Below, in pieces: positions 7,416-8,990 of a stretch of DNA of 8,990 nucleotides. Position numbers and translations under genes: made by a program. Each line of letters starts with the position of its first letter. Positions within the stretch are counted from its first letter, which is position 1. The notes beneath the pieces were generated by a model, which saw nothing but the letters and a program-made list of their open reading frames with translations, was not told the DNA's origin and did not search any database. Origin of the DNA: Clostridia bacterium (GTDB lineage: Bacteria > Bacillota_A > Clostridia > Christensenellales > CAG-138); NCBI GenBank assembly GCA_017553815.1, contig JAFZJT010000184.1:1-8990 (forward strand), written 5' to 3'.

Positions 7416-7439
7416 AAAAAGCGCCGCCATAGGCGACGC
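7416..7439 (-). terminator. Intrinsic terminator of the small membrane protein gene
   Basis: On the minus strand GCGTCGCC-TAT-GGCGGCGC forms an 8-bp stem (one G-T pair) with a three-base loop, followed directly by TTTTT. It lies 20 bp past the stop of the membrane protein gene and separates it from the repressor operon. The rest of the 190-bp gap (7269-7458) holds the promoter and operators plus AT-rich sequence with nothing else recognised. Confidence 0.8.
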
Positions 7440-7458
7440 ATGGAATACTTAAATACAC

Positions 7459-7998
7459 TCAACGGGAATACCCAAAGGTTCGATTATAAGCTTGCCTTGT
7501 GCCGTTGAAGAAAACGAGGAACACTACCGCGGCGACGAAGCATACGATGAGGCTAATTACAGCAAGCGGCGGAATGACCATCAAAATATAGGTGGCGAGC
7601 GTTGAAATGGCGTGAACCTTCCACACCTTCATTAGACGCTCGTATTGAAGGTCGATCCCTCGGTTTGCCTCGATGTCTCCGACACCGAGAACAACAAGAT
7701 AGCTTATATAGAATGAGATCACCATGGGCACAAGCGCGACCGCCCAACCCACGAAGCCGCCGTATTCAACGCTCACGGCGAAGATATCAAGCAGCCAAAG
7801 CACACCGGTGTAGATCGCCATCGCGACGCAAAGGGGCTTTGCCTTTGTGAAGCGTTCGCTCTCTCCCCACAACTCGTTAAGACCGTAAATAACAAGAATA
7901 TAGCCGACCCAGTCCGGAAGCAGGTTCAGCGAGTGTGCATTGAACTTTAGGTTAATATCAAGGAAGATAAACAGAAATCCGAAGAAAACTTTATTCAC
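7459..7998 (-). CDS. Small multi-pass integral membrane protein of unknown function
   Basis: A 179-aa protein that is almost entirely hydrophobic, with about five or six membrane segments: 2-18, 27-43, 55-76, 80-106, and a long region 128-165 that probably holds two. A hydrophilic stretch (about 107-127, DIEANRGIDLQYERLMK) would be a loop. The LLPDWVGYILVIYGL segment is reminiscent of uncharacterised membrane proteins common in Clostridia. No catalytic or transporter signature is visible, so no function is assigned. The start is GTG, with AGGGG seven bases upstream. The gene has its own promoter (8028-8056) and terminator (7416-7439), so it is probably a single transcript. Its promoter shares the -35 and -10 boxes and one operator half with the neighbouring repressor operon, so co-regulation is possible but unproven. 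Confidence 0.8.
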   Translation of the reverse strand: MNKVFFGFLFIFLDINLKFNAHSLNLLPDWVGYILVIYGLNELWGESERFTKAKPLCVAMAIYTGVLWLLDIFAVSVEYGGFVGWAVALVPMVISFYISYLVVLGVGDIEANRGIDLQYERLMKVWKVHAISTLATYILMVIPPLAVISLIVCFVAAVVFLVFFNGTRQAYNRTFGYSR

Positions 7999-8027
7999 AG
8001 CAAGGCCCCTTTTTCTTTTTCGGCGTC

Positions 8028-8056
8028 AGTTTATCATATTTAAGGTAATATGTCAA
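8028..8056 (-). promoter_or_regulatory. Sigma-A-like promoter of the small membrane protein gene
   Basis: On the minus strand: TTGACA (8056-8051), a 17-bp spacer, TAAACT (8033-8028). Both hexamers and the spacing are identical to the repressor-operon promoter. The plus-strand half-site GTTTATCAT of that operator is present here at 8029-8037, but its mirror half is not. Confidence 0.7.
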
Positions 8057-8117
8057 TATGGCGACAAAATGCAGATCCCCTGAATAATAACCAATGTTAT
8101 TTTCAACAAACTAAATT

Positions 8118-8145
8118 GCGCCGTAAGGTTTCAGCCAAACGACGC
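8118..8145 (-). terminator. Possible weak terminator after the NERD gene
   Basis: On the minus strand GCGTCGT and ACGGCGC form a 7-bp stem with one mismatch around a 14-base loop, followed by AATTTAGTTTG. The loop is long and the T tract poor, so this is tentative. The remainder of the 177-bp gap (7999-8175) holds the membrane-protein promoter and AT-rich sequence without other recognisable features. Confidence 0.3.
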
Positions 8146-8175
8146 ATACTGTCAATCTTGTTATTCGTTCGCAGA

Positions 8176-8939
8176 TTAGATTTTTCGTTTGTATTTGCAT
8201 CTCGGATATGCGCTGCATCCGATAAAGCGACCGTACTTTCCGTTTCTCTCAACAAGCTCACTGCCGCAGAAAGGGCATTTTGTTTTGATATCCTCGATAT
8301 GCTTTTGCTTTACTTCTTCGCTGACGTTTGTGCAGGCGGCGAGCTTTTGTGCCATCGCGTCCATATCGGATTTTGCATAAGCGTTTGATGAAGCCGCAAG
8401 GAGTTTGCGCAGCTTTTTAAGCATATTCGGTCGACGCATGATGAATACGTTATCTTATCGTTCGGCACCTTTCGCAATTCACAGCGCTTGGAGAAGACCA
8501 GAAATGAGCAAAAGCTTTCGCTCGGCATATCCAAAAACTCCGCAAGCGCTTTTATATGCGTTTCATTCTGGCGAATGGGATTATAGAACTTATTCTTGTT
8601 GTTTCGGTTCAAATACTGGACCCAGTAAAGCTCGTCATCCCCGCCATATATGCTTCCGCTGTAGTTTTTGCTTTCTAAAACAAAAATCCCTTTTTCGCGT
8701 AGCATGAGAATATCTATCTCAGTCGTTCTCGTGCCGTCCTTTATCGGAACGTAAACGTTTTCAAGAACGATGAACTCGCCTTTTAAATTGTTGTTCGTCA
8801 GGGCGTATTTTATCGCATACTCCCCTGCCTCTCCCTCATCCCTGCACTCGCGCAAGCCCTTATCGAAAATGCTCGGGCTCTCACCTTTGATGATGCGGAA
8901 AAGCTCGCCAATAAGCTCGAAAATGGATTCAAAGGGCAT
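8176..8939 (-). pseudogene. NERD nuclease-related protein with C-terminal topoisomerase-type zinc ribbon, frameshifted
   Basis: The gene begins at ATG 8939 behind AGGAGAG. Its first 164 codons encode a NERD domain of the PD-(D/E)xK nuclease superfamily: GEAGE (about 36-40), EIDILM with D76, and FVLESKNYSGSIYG with E89 and K91. Near base 8448 the original frame loses similarity and ends at 8310. The frame offset by one base continues naturally from about 8448 with VFIMRRPNMLKKLRKLL, then NVSEEVKQKHIEDIK, then a zinc ribbon (CPFCG, and C-x5-C followed by KY) stopping at 8176. Restoring one base gives a 254-aa protein with ribbon cysteines at 222, 225, 242 and 248, a known NERD architecture. It was probably a DNA-binding or DNA-cleaving protein whose precise role in the family is unclear. 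Either the gene is broken or the assembly has a one-base error. The 51 bases to its right (8940-8990) hold its ribosome binding site and no other recognisable feature. Confidence 0.85.
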
Positions 8940-8990
8940 CTTAAACTCTCCTTTTAGCGACTACGGCTACGGCACGGAAGAATCGGAACA

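Noticed and set aside
8086..8101. AATAAC-CAAT-GTTATT hairpin
   Set aside because: Only six A/T-dominated base pairs and no clean T tract; too weak to call a terminator.
8448..8456. Programmed -1 frameshift between the NERD and zinc-ribbon parts
   Set aside because: No X-XXY-YYZ slippery sequence or stimulatory hairpin is visible at the junction; a one-base deletion or error is simpler.
8940..8990. Possible 3' end of another minus-strand gene at the right edge
   Set aside because: Two short frames could end here, but fewer than 17 codons are visible and neither is recognisable.

Overview
The window looks like chromosomal DNA from an uncultured gut- or rumen-type Bacillota, class Clostridia. 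The reasons are a secreted metalloprotease ending in a type I dockerin, strong AGGAG ribosome binding sites, Pro/Thr-rich linkers on lipoproteins, and fairly GC-rich coding sequence with AT-rich intergenic gaps. This placement is inferred from gene content and composition, not from a marker gene. No RNA genes, transposases, CRISPR arrays or phage genes were seen.

Layout: (1) Bases 2-2281, plus strand: the 3' part of a large exported zinc protease of hyicolysin (M30) type, followed by a Big2 domain, a beta-sandwich module and a C-terminal dockerin; its N-terminus lies left of the window. (2) Bases 2317-2352: a strong hairpin serving as a shared terminator between convergent units. (3) Bases 2375-7336, minus strand: a three-gene operon read right to left. 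It consists of a BlaI/MecI-type repressor, a BlaR1/MecR1-type M56 membrane protease with a large C-terminal ectodomain, and a stand-alone lipoprotein that is a full-length paralogue of that ectodomain. A sigma-A-like promoter and two matching 16-bp palindromes precede the repressor. (4) Bases 7459-8056: a small multi-pass membrane protein with its own promoter and terminator. (5) Bases 8176-8939: a NERD nuclease-related protein with a topoisomerase-type zinc ribbon, broken by a single-base frameshift.

The central cassette is the most interesting part. In classical beta-lactam sensing, BlaR1 carries a penicillin-binding ectodomain and its zinc protease triggers loss of BlaI. Here the repressor and protease are retained, but the ectodomain shows no convincing penicillin-binding motifs. 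Part of it resembles, from memory of family patterns, the DUF4163/DUF3298 region of the anti-sigma factor RsiV, which binds lysozyme. The same ectodomain is encoded a second time as a lipoprotein at the end of the operon. A reasonable model is an envelope signal sensor whose main visible output is more of its own circuit plus a tethered copy of its sensor domain, acting as a decoy, co-receptor or inhibitor. The operator-like half-site in the promoter of the neighbouring membrane protein hints that it may belong to the same regulon.
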